Below, piece after piece: positions 43,581 to 51,819 of a stretch of 64,000 nt of DNA. The notes under the pieces were generated by a model. That model made no database searches. It saw nothing but the letters and a program-made list of their open reading frames with translations, and was not told the origin of the DNA. The translations under genes were made by a program, and so were the position numbers. Positions within the stretch are counted from its first letter, which is position 1. The number at the start of each line of letters is the position of its first letter. Origin of the DNA: Streptomyces gardneri (GTDB lineage: Bacteria > Actinomycetota > Actinomycetes > Streptomycetales > Streptomycetaceae); contig NZ_BJMN01000017.1 of the NCBI RefSeq assembly GCF_006539185.1, forward strand, positions 16,029-80,028, in the 5' to 3' direction.

Positions 43581-44625
43581 TCTTACGAGCTGGTGCGTAA
43601 TTGCGGGTGAGCGTCCGTGCTGGTGGGTGGCATGATCCGGGCTGTGACGATCATGGCCAGTCGGACGGTTCTCGCGCATCGGTTGTTCACGGGTATCTCC
43701 CGTCAGCATCTCGCTTGTCTGGTCGCGGAGCTGGCCGACCCGTGGCAGACCGGTGTCGAGGGCCGCCGCCACAAGGCACGTGGTGGGGCCAGAAGGCGGG
43801 CTGCAGGTGCCGGCGCCAGGCATCGGCTGGTCTTCGTGGACCGGCTGGTTGCCACGTTGATCCACCTGCGGCACGATCCGCCGCACTCGGTCCTCGCTCT
43901 GCTGTTTGGTGTCGACCGCTCTACTGTCACTCGGGCCATCGGGGAGATACGGGCGCTTCTGGCTGCGCGGGGATGCGCGGTTCCCGACCGTCCTGGCCTG
44001 CGGCTTCGGACTCTGACGGATGTGTTCGCCTATGCCCAGGCCGAGGGCATCGAACTGCGGCTGGACGCCACCGAGATCCAGGTCCGCAGGCCCTTGGCCG
44101 GCCGTGGCGGACGCCGCGCATTCGTCTCGGGCAAGAAGAAGCAGAACACGATGAAGGCCACGGTTATCGCTGATCGCCAGGGCCGCACGCTCTGGAGCGA
44201 TGCCCTGCGGCCAGGGCGCATACATGATGTGACCGCCGCACGCAACGATGGCATCGGTGTCTGCTTCCAGCACTTCCCGGACGTGGAAGTGCTTTTGGAC
44301 GACGGCTACCTCGGGCTCCGGCGCGACCACCCCAGCCAAGCGATCACACCGCCCAGAAATCCGAACAAGATCGCTTTGCCGCACGTGCACGCAGCCAGAG
44401 AAGAGGCCCGGCACCGACACTCATCGAAACGCATCACCGTCGAGCATGCCCTCGCCGACCACAAACGCTGGAAGCAGCTGACCCGCTGGACGTACCGGCG
44501 AGATGCCCTTCCTGACACCTACCGGGCCATCGCCGGCCTCGTCTCCGACCGCAGCACCACCGCCTGACAAAACCACCAGCTCAGGACCGTGCATCTCCAA
44601 CGCAATCACGCACCAGCTCGTAAGA
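43581..44625 (+). mobile_element. IS5-family insertion sequence
   Basis: About 1045 bp. Terminal inverted repeats of 25 bp with one mismatch: the left begins TCTTACGAGCTGGTGCGTAA (43581-43605), and the right is its inverse (44601-44625). One uninterrupted transposase gene fills it. No certain target duplication is visible. Confidence 0.88.
43617..44567 (+). CDS. IS5-family transposase
   Basis: A 316-aa DDE transposase of the HARBI1-like IS5 group. HTH region HSVLALLFGVDRSTVTRAIG; catalytic residues in IELRLDATEIQVRRP (Asp), VEVLLDDGYLGLRRD (Asp) and KRITVEHALADHKRWKQL (Glu). The GKKKQNTMKATVI motif is typical. GTG start at 43617, or ATG 43632 (MIRAVTIM). Intact, so potentially mobile. Confidence 0.93.
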   Translation: MLVGGMIRAVTIMASRTVLAHRLFTGISRQHLACLVAELADPWQTGVEGRRHKARGGARRRAAGAGARHRLVFVDRLVATLIHLRHDPPHSVLALLFGVDRSTVTRAIGEIRALLAARGCAVPDRPGLRLRTLTDVFAYAQAEGIELRLDATEIQVRRPLAGRGGRRAFVSGKKKQNTMKATVIADRQGRTLWSDALRPGRIHDVTAARNDGIGVCFQHFPDVEVLLDDGYLGLRRDHPSQAITPPRNPNKIALPHVHAAREEARHRHSSKRITVEHALADHKRWKQLTRWTYRRDALPDTYRAIAGLVSDRSTTA

Positions 44626-44639
44626 CCGACATCCCCAAG

Positions 44640-44800
44640 GCCTGTCCCGTAAGTGATCTCCGAGTCGCCTCGGGCAGGGTTGACCACGGTGAAACCCATT
44701 GATCTATCCGGCGAGGGCGAGGTTGTGCATCCGGGCGATGCCGAGCATGGCGTGGTGCAAGTTCACCCGGGTCCTGCCACCCCGCACCCGCGGGGGTGGT
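44640..44800 (-). pseudogene. Remnant of another insertion sequence
   Basis: CCTGTCCCGTAAGTGATC at 44641-44658 has the look of an IS terminal repeat. Just inside it the minus strand encodes GRTRVNLHHAMLGIARMHNL ending in ALAG and TAG, a transposase C-terminal tail. The rest is missing. Confidence 0.45.
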
Positions 44801-44879
44801 CCCGCCAACCGTCAGTATCCCGCCTGCGGCACTATGCGTTTTGAGGTCCTGCCGGGTGGTTCTGCTGGGTCTCCGGCGA

Positions 44880-45022
44880 CTGGGTCGACCTGATCACCTG
44901 CCTCACCCACCAGCAGGCCACGGCGACGGTCCTGGTCACTCACGATCGCACCCCACTTCACCGCCGTCGACCAGATCTCCGAAGTCCACGAAGGCCACCT
45001 CTGCCTGCCCGCAACAGCCCGC
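44880..45022 (+). pseudogene. Possible ABC-ATPase C-terminal fragment
   Basis: WVDLITCLTHQQATATVLVT followed by HD, then after a shift HFTAVDQISEVHEGHLCLPA and a stop. The VLVTHD switch-His motif followed by AVDQI-EVHEGHL recalls the end of an ABC transporter ATPase. The Walker motifs are absent. Confidence 0.35.
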
Positions 45023-45137
45023 TGATCCTCCGACGTGCACAGGCCCGGGGACGTGCCCCAGCACACTGGGGCGCGTGCCCCGTCCCGTAGTCCGCAGTAT
45101 GAGATGGCCTTCCGGGCGGCAGCCGGGTTCTGCCAGC

Positions 45138-45203
45138 ATGGCCCGCATGCAGCAGCCGCTGATTATCAACGGCAGCGTGCCGGCACCGAGCCCGGAGGAG
45201 TAA
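45138..45203 (+). CDS. Possible leader peptide
   Basis: A 21-residue frame reading MARMQQPLIINGSVPAPSPEE, or 18 residues from the second Met. It includes a Leu-Ile-Ile cluster and Val, and is followed by a GGAGG/CCTCC hairpin and then a terminator before the ACT-domain gene. The arrangement fits an attenuation leader for branched-chain amino acids. Translation is unproven. Confidence 0.35.
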   Translation: MARMQQPLIINGSVPAPSPEE

Positions 45204-45231
45204 CCCTCCCTGGTTCACCGCCCGCACGCAG

Positions 45232-45262
45232 ACCTCTCGCGCCTCGCGAGGGGTCTTTTCCG
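45232..45262 (+). terminator. Intrinsic terminator or attenuator
   Basis: ACCTCTCGCG (45232-45241), loop CCT, CGCGAGGGGT (45245-45254): a 10-bp stem with one G-U pair followed by CTTTTCCGTTTT, the most T-rich tract in the area. It sits 50 bp before the ACT-domain gene and 29 bp after the leader frame. Confidence 0.7.
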
Positions 45263-45305
45263 TTTTCCGGGGCCCACCACGGCCCCCATAGACAGGACCA
45301 CCACC

Positions 45306-45599
45306 ATGGAACACGCCCGGCTCAACGTCACCCTCCGGCCCGGTCCCGGAACGCTCGCACGTCTTGCCGCCACCCTCAACAACCACCACGTGCTCGACCT
45401 CGCGTACACCATCTCATCACCGGCCTCAGCTACGGCCGTCGTACGCGTACCGCGCTCCGACGCCCCGCGCGCACAGCACAAGCTGAGCAGACTCATCGAC
45501 GTGATCGACGTGTTGCTGGATCCCGCCTCGGCCAGCACCCCAGAAGGGCCAGGCCTTCCCACTACCCAACATTCCGCCACTGGCGCAGCCCGCCCGTGA
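45306..45599 (+). CDS. Small ACT-domain protein, IlvM-like
   Basis: A 97-aa protein, almost all one ACT domain: ARLNVTLRPGPGTLARLAATL, VLDLAYTISSPAS, RAQHKLSRLIDVIDVLLDP. Size and C-terminal LSRLIDVIDV match IlvM, the small subunit of acetolactate synthase II, rather than the longer IlvN/IlvH. No ilvB or ilvG large subunit is adjacent, so the partner must lie elsewhere or it is an orphan amino-acid sensor. ATG 45306. Regulation by the upstream terminator is likely if the leader is translated. Confidence 0.65.
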   Translation: MEHARLNVTLRPGPGTLARLAATLNNHHVLDLAYTISSPASATAVVRVPRSDAPRAQHKLSRLIDVIDVLLDPASASTPEGPGLPTTQHSATGAARP

Positions 45600-45798
45600 A
45601 CGATTCGACCGATGCCCTGAGCAACGTGGTCCACTCCCGCACCACCAGACTCACCCCGCCCTCGGATCCTGAACCGAGCTGTTCGCCCGCTCAGCGATCA
45701 CATTTCCGCTTCCCCAGACAGACCGGTGTCCGTGAACAGGTGGAAAACGCAGGGCACCTGGTCGAACAACTTAATCGCCACGGAACTTGGCCGAGCGG

Positions 45799-46150
45799 AT
45801 GGACGGCCGACAGCATGTTTCCCCGGGCCAGGTGCTGGTATCCGAGACTGGTGAGCTGTTGGAGAGCCATCAGGTTCGGCGCATCGTGCATGTTGCCGCG
45901 GCCGAGGGAGAACCCGGCTCCGGCTGCCGCCAAGTGATGGAGTCGAACCGGTGTGTCCGCGACATCCTGGCCGAAATTGACCGGATTGCCGAGGTCGGCG
46001 AGTCACTGCGCTCGCTCGTCCTGCCGCTGCTGGGAACCGGCGGAGACAACAGCGACCTGCACCGCACGGTGGACACCTTGCTGTCAGCCATCGTGAGCTA
46101 CTTCGAAGCCCATCCGGCCTCCCGCATCCGGGCGGGGAGCTTCCTTCGGA
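45799..46150 (+). pseudogene. Macro-domain (ThsA-like) fragment
   Basis: MDGRQHVSPGQVLVSETGEL, VRRIVHVAAAEGEPGSGCRQ, SLVLPLLGTGGDNSDLHRTV, LLSAIVSYFEAHPASRI: the later strands of an ADP-ribose-binding macro domain, with the VLPLLGTG loop well preserved. A TAA at 45772 in the same frame and the absence of the first strands show 5' truncation; the 3' end runs into an IS5-type piece near 46155. Related macro domains occur in NAD-linked immunity proteins, but no such partner is left here. Confidence 0.6.
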
Positions 46151-46159
46151 TCATCGGAC

Positions 46160-46260
46160 CATGTGTCTCGTTGACTGGCGCCCAGTGGGCGAGGATCGAG
46201 CCGTTGCTGCCGGACCGCACTCCAAGGCGGACCGCACTCCAAGGCGGGGCGGGAGGTGGG
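46160..46260 (+). pseudogene. IS5-type transposase N-terminal remnant
   Basis: SLTGAQWARIEPLLPDRTPR opens IS5-family (IS903/ISL2-like) transposases. A tandem duplication of about 17 bp at 46205-46245 then breaks the frame. Following sequence to 46600 is unrecognised. Confidence 0.6.
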
Positions 46261-46604
46261 GGGCTCGCTGTGCGTCTCCAGATCGGCAGGGGATCCAGCC
46301 CCCAGTGGTCGCCGTCCCGGCGGCGGGGTCACGCCGGTACACGTGGAGGTTTCGGCAGGTCCACGTCGCAGCCCATGCCTTCCACCACCCCGCTCGTCGA
46401 CAGACCGAGTGCGCGTGCGCACCCGACTACCGGCTCGACCACGGCAGGTCCAGTGCACTACGACACCTCGCCGGAGCTGTGTGCTGCGCTCCCGGCGCAC
46501 ATCCAGGCAGCGCAGCCGGACATCGCGGCCCCCATCCGCGACGGATCTCACCGAACCCGGCGGTGCCGCCGGTACGGCCGAAGGATCTGAACGAATAGTG
46601 GGAA

Positions 46605-47723
46605 TCAGGCCGCGACGAGCTTTTGCTCACGGTCCGGCATCTTGACCTTGGGCTTCTTGTTCGGCAGCGAGAGCCGGAAGACCTTGTGCCACGCGGAGAA
46701 CACCTGCTTGGGCAGCGGCCCGGTGACGTACTCCAGCTCGTACTTCTCGAACAGCGCGCGCACCTTCACCGCGACCTCGGCGTACCGGTTGCTCGGCAGG
46801 TCCGGGAACAGGTGGTGCTCGATCTGGTGCGACAGGTTGCCGGTCATGAAGTGCATGGCCTTGCTGCCGCTGATGTTCGCCGAGCCCATCATCTGGCGCA
46901 GGTACCACTGGCCGCGCGTCTCGCCCTTGATCGACCGGCGCTCGAAGACCTGCACGCCCTCGGGGAAGTGCCCGCACATGATCACCGAGTGGGACCAGAT
47001 GTTGCGGACCAGGTTCGCGGTGAACGTGGCGGCGAGCGTGGTGAGGAACGACGGGCCCGAGAGCAGCGGGTGGATCACGTAGTCCTTGAGGACCTGCTTG
47101 CGGATCTTGCGGCCCACGGCCTTGGCCCGCGCGCGGAACTCCGGGTTGTTGCGGCGGCGCTTGTGCAGGTTCCTGCCGAGTTCCAGGTCGTACGCTGCGA
47201 TGCCGTACTCGAAGAAGCAGGCGTTGATGAAGTTCCACAGCGGCTGGCCGAGGTGGAACGGGTGCCACCTCTGGTCCTCGTCGACGCGCATGATGCCGTA
47301 GCCGAGGTCGTTGTCCTTGCCGATCACGTTGGTGTACGTGTGGTGCAGCTCGTTGTGCGAGTGCTTCCACTGGTCGGACGGCGAGACGTGATCCCACTCC
47401 CAGGTGGTGGAGTGGATCTTCGGGTCCCGCATCCAGTCCCACTGGCCGTGCAGGACGTTGTGGCCGATCTCCATGTTGTCCATGATCTTCGCCACGGACA
47501 GCCCGGCGGTGCCGATCAGCCACGCGGGCGGGAAGATCGAGAACAGCAGCACGCCCCTGCTGACCAGCTCGAGCTTGCGCTGCGCCGAGATGACCTTACG
47601 GATGTAGGCGGCGTCTTTCTCGCCCCGGCTGGCGATCACCTCATCGCGGATCGCGTCCAGCTCGCGGCCGAGCTCCTCGATCTGCTCCGCGGTCAGGTGG
47701 GCGGTGGGGTCGATGGCGGTCAA
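46605..47723 (-). CDS. Membrane fatty acyl desaturase, DesA3-like
   Basis: A 372-aa di-iron membrane desaturase. All three histidine boxes are present: GHNVLHGQWDW, HSHNELHHTYTN and SHQIEHHLFPD, with about four membrane helices between them. Closest in type to the acyl-CoA delta-9 desaturase DesA3 of mycobacteria, which introduces a double bond into stearoyl-CoA. TTG 47723 is preceded by AGGAG and lies 8 bp after the stop of the reductase, so both form an operon. The C-terminus ends in QKLVAA, an Ala-Ala tail similar to the degradation signal known for DesA3. Confidence 0.92.
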   Translation of the reverse strand: MTAIDPTAHLTAEQIEELGRELDAIRDEVIASRGEKDAAYIRKVISAQRKLELVSRGVLLFSIFPPAWLIGTAGLSVAKIMDNMEIGHNVLHGQWDWMRDPKIHSTTWEWDHVSPSDQWKHSHNELHHTYTNVIGKDNDLGYGIMRVDEDQRWHPFHLGQPLWNFINACFFEYGIAAYDLELGRNLHKRRRNNPEFRARAKAVGRKIRKQVLKDYVIHPLLSGPSFLTTLAATFTANLVRNIWSHSVIMCGHFPEGVQVFERRSIKGETRGQWYLRQMMGSANISGSKAMHFMTGNLSHQIEHHLFPDLPSNRYAEVAVKVRALFEKYELEYVTGPLPKQVFSAWHKVFRLSLPNKKPKVKMPDREQKLVAA

Positions 47724-47730
47724 GGTGCTC

Positions 47731-48786
47731 CTACCGTTCGATATCGCAGGGGCCCGCCGCGGCGGACACGCAGGTCTGGATGAGGACGCCCGGCTCGGCA
47801 TCGGTGATTTCGCCGGTGCGCAGGTCGCGGACGGCGCCCGCCTTGAGCGGCGTGACGCAGCCGAAGCAGATCCCCATGCGGCACCCTGACGGCATGAGCA
47901 CGCCGGCCTCCTCGCCGACGTCCAGCAACGGCGTGGCACCGTCCGCGTCGACGGTCTTGCCGGTGGCGCTGAACGTGACCTCGCCGCCGTCACCGGCGAC
48001 GACGATGCTGGGGCGGAAGCGTTCGGTGTGCAGGCGCTCTTGGACGCCGTGCTCGCTCCAGAGCTCTTCGGCGGCGTCGAGCAGGCCCGCGGGCCCGCAA
48101 GCCCATGTCTCGCGCTCGGCCCAGTCGGGCACCAGTTCGTCGAGGCGGGCGATGTCGAGCATGCCGTCTGTGTCGGTGTGCACCTCGGTGAGCCGCAGCT
48201 TCCCGTCCGCGACCAGGTCGTGCAGCTCGTTGCGGAAGATCACGTCTTGCGGCTGTGGCGCGCAGTGGACCATGACGACGTCGTCGAACTCGATGTCGCG
48301 CAGCATGCCCATCACAGGCGTGATGCCACTGCCGGCCGTCAGGTAGAGCACCTTGTCGGGCTTGGCCTGCGGCAGCACAAAGTCACCGGTCGGCTGGTCG
48401 AGCTGGATCAGCGTGCCCGGTTTCGCCCTGCGGACCAGATGATTGCTGACCTTGCCGTCCGGGATCGCCTTCACGGTGATGGTGACGCGGCCGTCCTGGC
48501 GGTTTGTCGGCGAGGTGATGGAGTAGGCACGCCACAGACGCACCCCGTCGACGTCGACCCCGATCCGCACGTACTGACCGGCTGTGTGACCGCGCCAGCC
48601 CCGTCCCGGCCTGATCACGACAGTCGCGGCGTCACCCGTCTCGGGGTGCACGGCCTCGATGCGCCCACACAGGTCAGCGCCCGCACGCAGCGGGCTGACC
48701 AGGTCGAGGTAGTCCGACGGCAGCAGCGGCGTCGTGACCATCTCCAGCAGTTTCCACGCCCTGCTGCGAAGGGCTGCACTCGTCAT
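47731..48786 (-). CDS. Ferredoxin-NADP-type oxidoreductase with C-terminal [2Fe-2S] domain
   Basis: A 351-aa electron-transfer flavoprotein: FAD domain (VRLWRAYSITSPTNRQ), NAD(P)-binding (YLTAGSGITPVMGMLRDI, ETWACGPAGLLDAAEEL) and a plant-type [2Fe-2S] domain (PSGCRMGICFGCVTPLKAGA ... IQTCVSAA), giving Cys-x4-Cys-x2-Cys and a distal Cys. It matches Rv3230c, the reductase partner of DesA3, and lies directly upstream of the desaturase here. It would deliver NADPH electrons to the di-iron centre. ATG 48786. Confidence 0.93.
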   Translation of the reverse strand: MTSAALRSRAWKLLEMVTTPLLPSDYLDLVSPLRAGADLCGRIEAVHPETGDAATVVIRPGRGWRGHTAGQYVRIGVDVDGVRLWRAYSITSPTNRQDGRVTITVKAIPDGKVSNHLVRRAKPGTLIQLDQPTGDFVLPQAKPDKVLYLTAGSGITPVMGMLRDIEFDDVVMVHCAPQPQDVIFRNELHDLVADGKLRLTEVHTDTDGMLDIARLDELVPDWAERETWACGPAGLLDAAEELWSEHGVQERLHTERFRPSIVVAGDGGEVTFSATGKTVDADGATPLLDVGEEAGVLMPSGCRMGICFGCVTPLKAGAVRDLRTGEITDAEPGVLIQTCVSAAAGPCDIER

Positions 48787-48794
48787 GACTCCAG

Positions 48795-48810
48795 CTTGAT
48801 GCGCGTCAAG
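48795..48810. promoter_or_regulatory. Palindrome in the desaturase operon-pucR intergenic region
   Basis: CTTGA-TGCGCG-TCAAG directly upstream of the reductase start, followed by a near-direct repeat of CGTAAANTC (about 48812-48840). Candidate binding site for the divergent PucR-type regulator. Confidence 0.45.
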
Positions 48811-48872
48811 GCGTAAAGTCCTGACCGCAAGACGTAAATCTGGTCGGCAGAATTGTTCACAGGGAATAAAAT

Positions 48873-50012
48873 ATGAGCCATCCCATCCGGAGGGTTGCCG
48901 AGCTGGCACTGGATGAGACGACGGTCACAGCGCTTCGGGCCGCCCTGAAGACCACCGCCGACGAGGTCGTCCAGGCGATCATCGATGAGGTCCCTCCCTA
49001 CGCCAACGCCCTTTCGGGCCGCATGGGCGGCACCATCCGCCGAGCCGTCCGCACTGCCCTGGGGCACTACCTGGACCTCGCAAGCGGGAACGCCACAGGC
49101 GGCGACGCCGGTGACGCAGCCTACGAGCTGGGCCGCGGCGAGGTGCGCTCCGGCCGTTCGATGGACGCCCTGCTCAGCGCCTACCGCGTCGGCGCCCGCG
49201 TGGCCTGGCGATGCCTGGCAGCGGGTGCCGTCCCCGCAGGTCTGCCCGCCGCCGAGGTCGCCAAGTTCGCCGAGCTGACCTTCGCCTACATCGACGAGCT
49301 CTCCGCCGCGAGCGCCGCGGGCCACGCCGACGAACTGGCCGCCCAGGGCAGGGCCCACGAGCGCCACCTGGAACACCTGGCCCGCGACCTCCTCGCCGGC
49401 GCGAGCCCGGACGTGCTGCTGGCCTCAGCTCAACGGGCCGGATGGCAGCCCCCGGCTTCGCTGACCGCCGTCCTGCTGCCCGCCGCCCAGGCCCGGCCTG
49501 CCTACCGCGCGCTCGACCCGAGCACCCTCGTCCTCGACGATCTGCCGGACGCCACCGGTGCGCTGCTCGTCCCCGATGCCGACCGACCACATCTCCTGCG
49601 GCAGCTGACCGACCGCACCGCCGTAGTCGGCCCGGCCCGGCCATGGACTCGTGCGTCGGCCTCGTACGCACGAGCCGCACGCGCACGCTCCCTCTCCTCT
49701 GATATTCGCGACACCGAGGACCACCTGCCCGAGCTGGTATTGAGCGCCGACGTGGACGCGTTCACAGACCTGCGTGCCCGGGCCCTCGCACCGTTGCGGA
49801 CCTTGCCTGTCGCGACCGCACGGCGGCTGGAGGAAACGTTGCGGGCGTGGCTGCTGCACCAGGGCAGGCGAGACGAGACGGCGGCGGCGTTGTTCGTCCA
49901 TCCCCAGACCGTCCGGTACCGGATGTCGCAGCTGCGGGAGCTGATTCCGGATCTCGCATCGCCACACCGGGTCCTTGAACTGACGCTGGCGGTCGGTCTT
50001 CGGGCCAGCTGA
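48873..50012 (+). CDS. PucR/CdaR-family transcriptional regulator
   Basis: A 379-aa regulator. N-terminal helical RsbT/PucR-associated region (VPPYANALSGRMGGTIRRAV), a long central helix (AAGHADELAAQGRAHERHLE) and the C-terminal PucR HTH (LEETLRAWLLHQGRRDETAA, FVHPQTVRYRMSQLRELI). Divergent from the reductase-desaturase operon with 86 bp between starts; this pairing suggests control of membrane lipid desaturation. ATG 48873. Confidence 0.9.
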   Translation: MSHPIRRVAELALDETTVTALRAALKTTADEVVQAIIDEVPPYANALSGRMGGTIRRAVRTALGHYLDLASGNATGGDAGDAAYELGRGEVRSGRSMDALLSAYRVGARVAWRCLAAGAVPAGLPAAEVAKFAELTFAYIDELSAASAAGHADELAAQGRAHERHLEHLARDLLAGASPDVLLASAQRAGWQPPASLTAVLLPAAQARPAYRALDPSTLVLDDLPDATGALLVPDADRPHLLRQLTDRTAVVGPARPWTRASASYARAARARSLSSDIRDTEDHLPELVLSADVDAFTDLRARALAPLRTLPVATARRLEETLRAWLLHQGRRDETAAALFVHPQTVRYRMSQLRELIPDLASPHRVLELTLAVGLRAS

Positions 50013-50021
50013 CGCGTACTG

Positions 50022-50167
50022 CGACCGTCCACGACCAGCACGCCGCCGACCACCTGACGGTGGTCCCGCCACGGACGACCACGCCCGTCCATCTGCGGCA
50101 ACAGGGGCGCTATCCGACCCCACGCCACGTCCGTCAATTCACCTCGACCCGCCACAAGACCGATCAT
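50022..50167 (-). pseudogene. IS5-type transposase N-terminal fragment
   Basis: MIGLVAGRGELTDVAWGRIA then PLLPQMDGRGRPWRDHRQVV, the opening of an IS5-family transposase. The rest is absent; the pucR gene follows directly on the other strand. Confidence 0.65.
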
Positions 50168-50290
50168 CAGGCACGCCTTAAGGTGTGCCGGTGACCGGTT
50201 CTGACGCTGTCGAAGACACGATTTCTGGTCCTAAACGACTACGGCACGGGCGGCACCTGGTGGTGGGTCCACGCCCGGTCCGAACAGGAC

Positions 50291-50620
50291 GTGCTGGAGA
50301 CCTTCGCCAACGTGGAAGTCGTGCACACCGAGGCCACCCGCGCGGAGGCTGAGACCGGGTGTCTCGACGAGACAGACGTCGACGGACCGACCACACCGCC
50401 CGGCTTGGCCGAATCCCGCGCCCAACGGGACGCCCAGCGCGGCATGCCGGGCTTCGGCGCCTTGGCTGGCCGGCACCTGCTGTACCCGAGCCGCCGGTGG
50501 AACGAGGACCACGACGCGACGATCTACCTGATGGAGGTCGGACCTGACGGTCGTCGCCTCCGCCAGGTCAAGCTGACTGAGGACGGAATGGCCTACCTGA
50601 GCAGCCCGGCCCAGCCGTGA
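50291..50620 (+). CDS. Hypothetical protein, possibly N-terminally damaged
   Basis: 109 aa from GTG 50291. The homologous-looking sequence begins earlier: in-frame codons from about 50222 read RFLVLNDYGTGGTWWWVHAR directly before the GTG, but no usable start exists there (the codons preceding RFLV are ACA CGA after a TGA at 50192), so the original ATG may have been lost. The C-terminal YPSRRWNEDHDATIYLMEVG and RRLRQVKLTEDGMAYL look well conserved. Function unknown. Four bases separate it from the next gene. Confidence 0.55.
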   Translation: MLETFANVEVVHTEATRAEAETGCLDETDVDGPTTPPGLAESRAQRDAQRGMPGFGALAGRHLLYPSRRWNEDHDATIYLMEVGPDGRRLRQVKLTEDGMAYLSSPAQP

Positions 50621-50624
50621 CCAG

Positions 50625-50840
50625 GTGATCTGGCCGGCGGTGCCAGAGCGCGGGTACTACGGGCGGGTCGAACACGACGGGGTCACCCTCGTCTTCAACT
50701 GCGACGACGCAGGAACCACCCGACAAATCGGGACCCACACCGTATACGTCGACGTCCACGAGACCGGGGACTCACAGAGCTACGCCGCCTGGCTGGCCGA
50801 GCAGATCGGCCAGACGGTCATCGGCCCGCCGTACGACTAG
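50625..50840 (+). CDS. Small hypothetical protein, 71 aa
   Basis: GTG start at 50625, reading MIWPAVPERGYYGRVEHDGV, TLVFNCDDAGTTRQIGTHTV, YVDVHETGDSQSYAAWLAEQ. A small acidic alpha/beta protein, coupled to the gene upstream. No family recognised. Confidence 0.55.
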   Translation: MIWPAVPERGYYGRVEHDGVTLVFNCDDAGTTRQIGTHTVYVDVHETGDSQSYAAWLAEQIGQTVIGPPYD

Positions 50841-50879
50841 GACCCGCGTGAAAGTGCTGGTCACGGCCATTCGTTCCTC

Positions 50880-51490
50880 CTGCTGCACCCACGACGCTCG
50901 CCGCCGAGGAAGCCTTCACAGGCCTCGACGGCCCCGGCCTCTGGAACCATCTCCGGTCCATGGCCGACGTCGGATTCCTCGATCTGCCCGCGCCCGAAGC
51001 CGACGCCCCCCCACCTTCTCTACCTCCACCCATTGATCCGCGGCTTCAACGTCGACCGTTCCCTTCTTCCGCTCGCCATCCGGGCTCCTGAACCGCGCGG
51101 CCGGAGCTGACCGCACTGTGGACCCCTACGACGCCCATCGTCAGCCGGACTGGAACGTGCTCGTGGCGCACGCCCTGCATCTGGCACGGCACGCCGTCAA
51201 GACGAATGCAGCCGACGCCGACGTCGAGCGCGCCCTCATAACCGCGCTCGGCGCGGCCGTGCACCATCGCGACAACGGTCTCTTCCAGCAGGCCCACGCG
51301 GACATCGAGTTCGTCCGCGACGCTGCGGATCGACGCTGGGATCGCGAACACCCAGTCGTCCAAGCGGCCGCCCACGCCCATGCCACGACGCTGCGGACGA
51401 TGGGGCGCCTGCGGGAGGCCGAGGCGGGACTACGCGAGGTGGTGGACGTCCGCTGCCGTACCTCCGGAGAGCGACACCCCGCCACTCAGA
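50880..51490 (+). pseudogene. STAND/TPR-type signalling protein remnant
   Basis: Plus frames read GLDGPGLWNHLRSMADVGFL and DLPAPEADAP, then a shift in a C7 run (51006-51012), then HLLYLHPLIRGFNVDRSLLP; from 51118 DPYDAHRQPDWNVLVAHALH, GLFQQAHADIEFVRDAAD, HATTLRTMGRLREAEAGLRE. The LHPL-R motif is typical of the winged helix after an NB-ARC ATPase, and the later part is TPR-like. The NB-ARC domain and the C-terminus are missing; the 3' end stops where an opposite-strand fragment begins near 51486. Confidence 0.5.
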
Positions 51491-51800
51491 CCGAAGGCTT
51501 TCTTCTCAGCCCGCTGCGCTGCCTGGCGGGCGGGAGCGAGGTGGTCCGGCTCGTAGGAGTCGCGCAGCGCGAGCGCCTGAGCGGCGGCCTCCTCGGCAGC
51601 ATCAGCTGCCTTCCCCGCAGTAGTCGGGGTCCTTTGTAGATCACCCAGATCCAGCCGCAGCCGGTCCACCTTCGCCCGTGCCGACGCGAGAGTTTCCTCC
51701 CGCGGGTCCTCGGCGCCGTGAAGATCCTGCCCGCACTGCCGACACTGCCCTGGCTCCCGCTCAGTGACCAGCGAAGCTGTACCGCGCCGGCTCGACAGGG
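51490..51800 (-). pseudogene. Coiled-coil fragment with CxxC zinc-hook-like motif
   Basis: Minus frame: GQCRQCGQDLHGAEDPREET, LASARAKVDRLRLDLGDLQR, AADAAEEAAAQALALRDSYE. A CRQCGQDL motif followed by a long heptad coiled coil resembles SMC/Rad50-like or DUF3732-type ATPases. Neither Walker motif remains. Confidence 0.4.
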
Positions 51801-51819
51801 GCTGACGCATAATCCTCGG

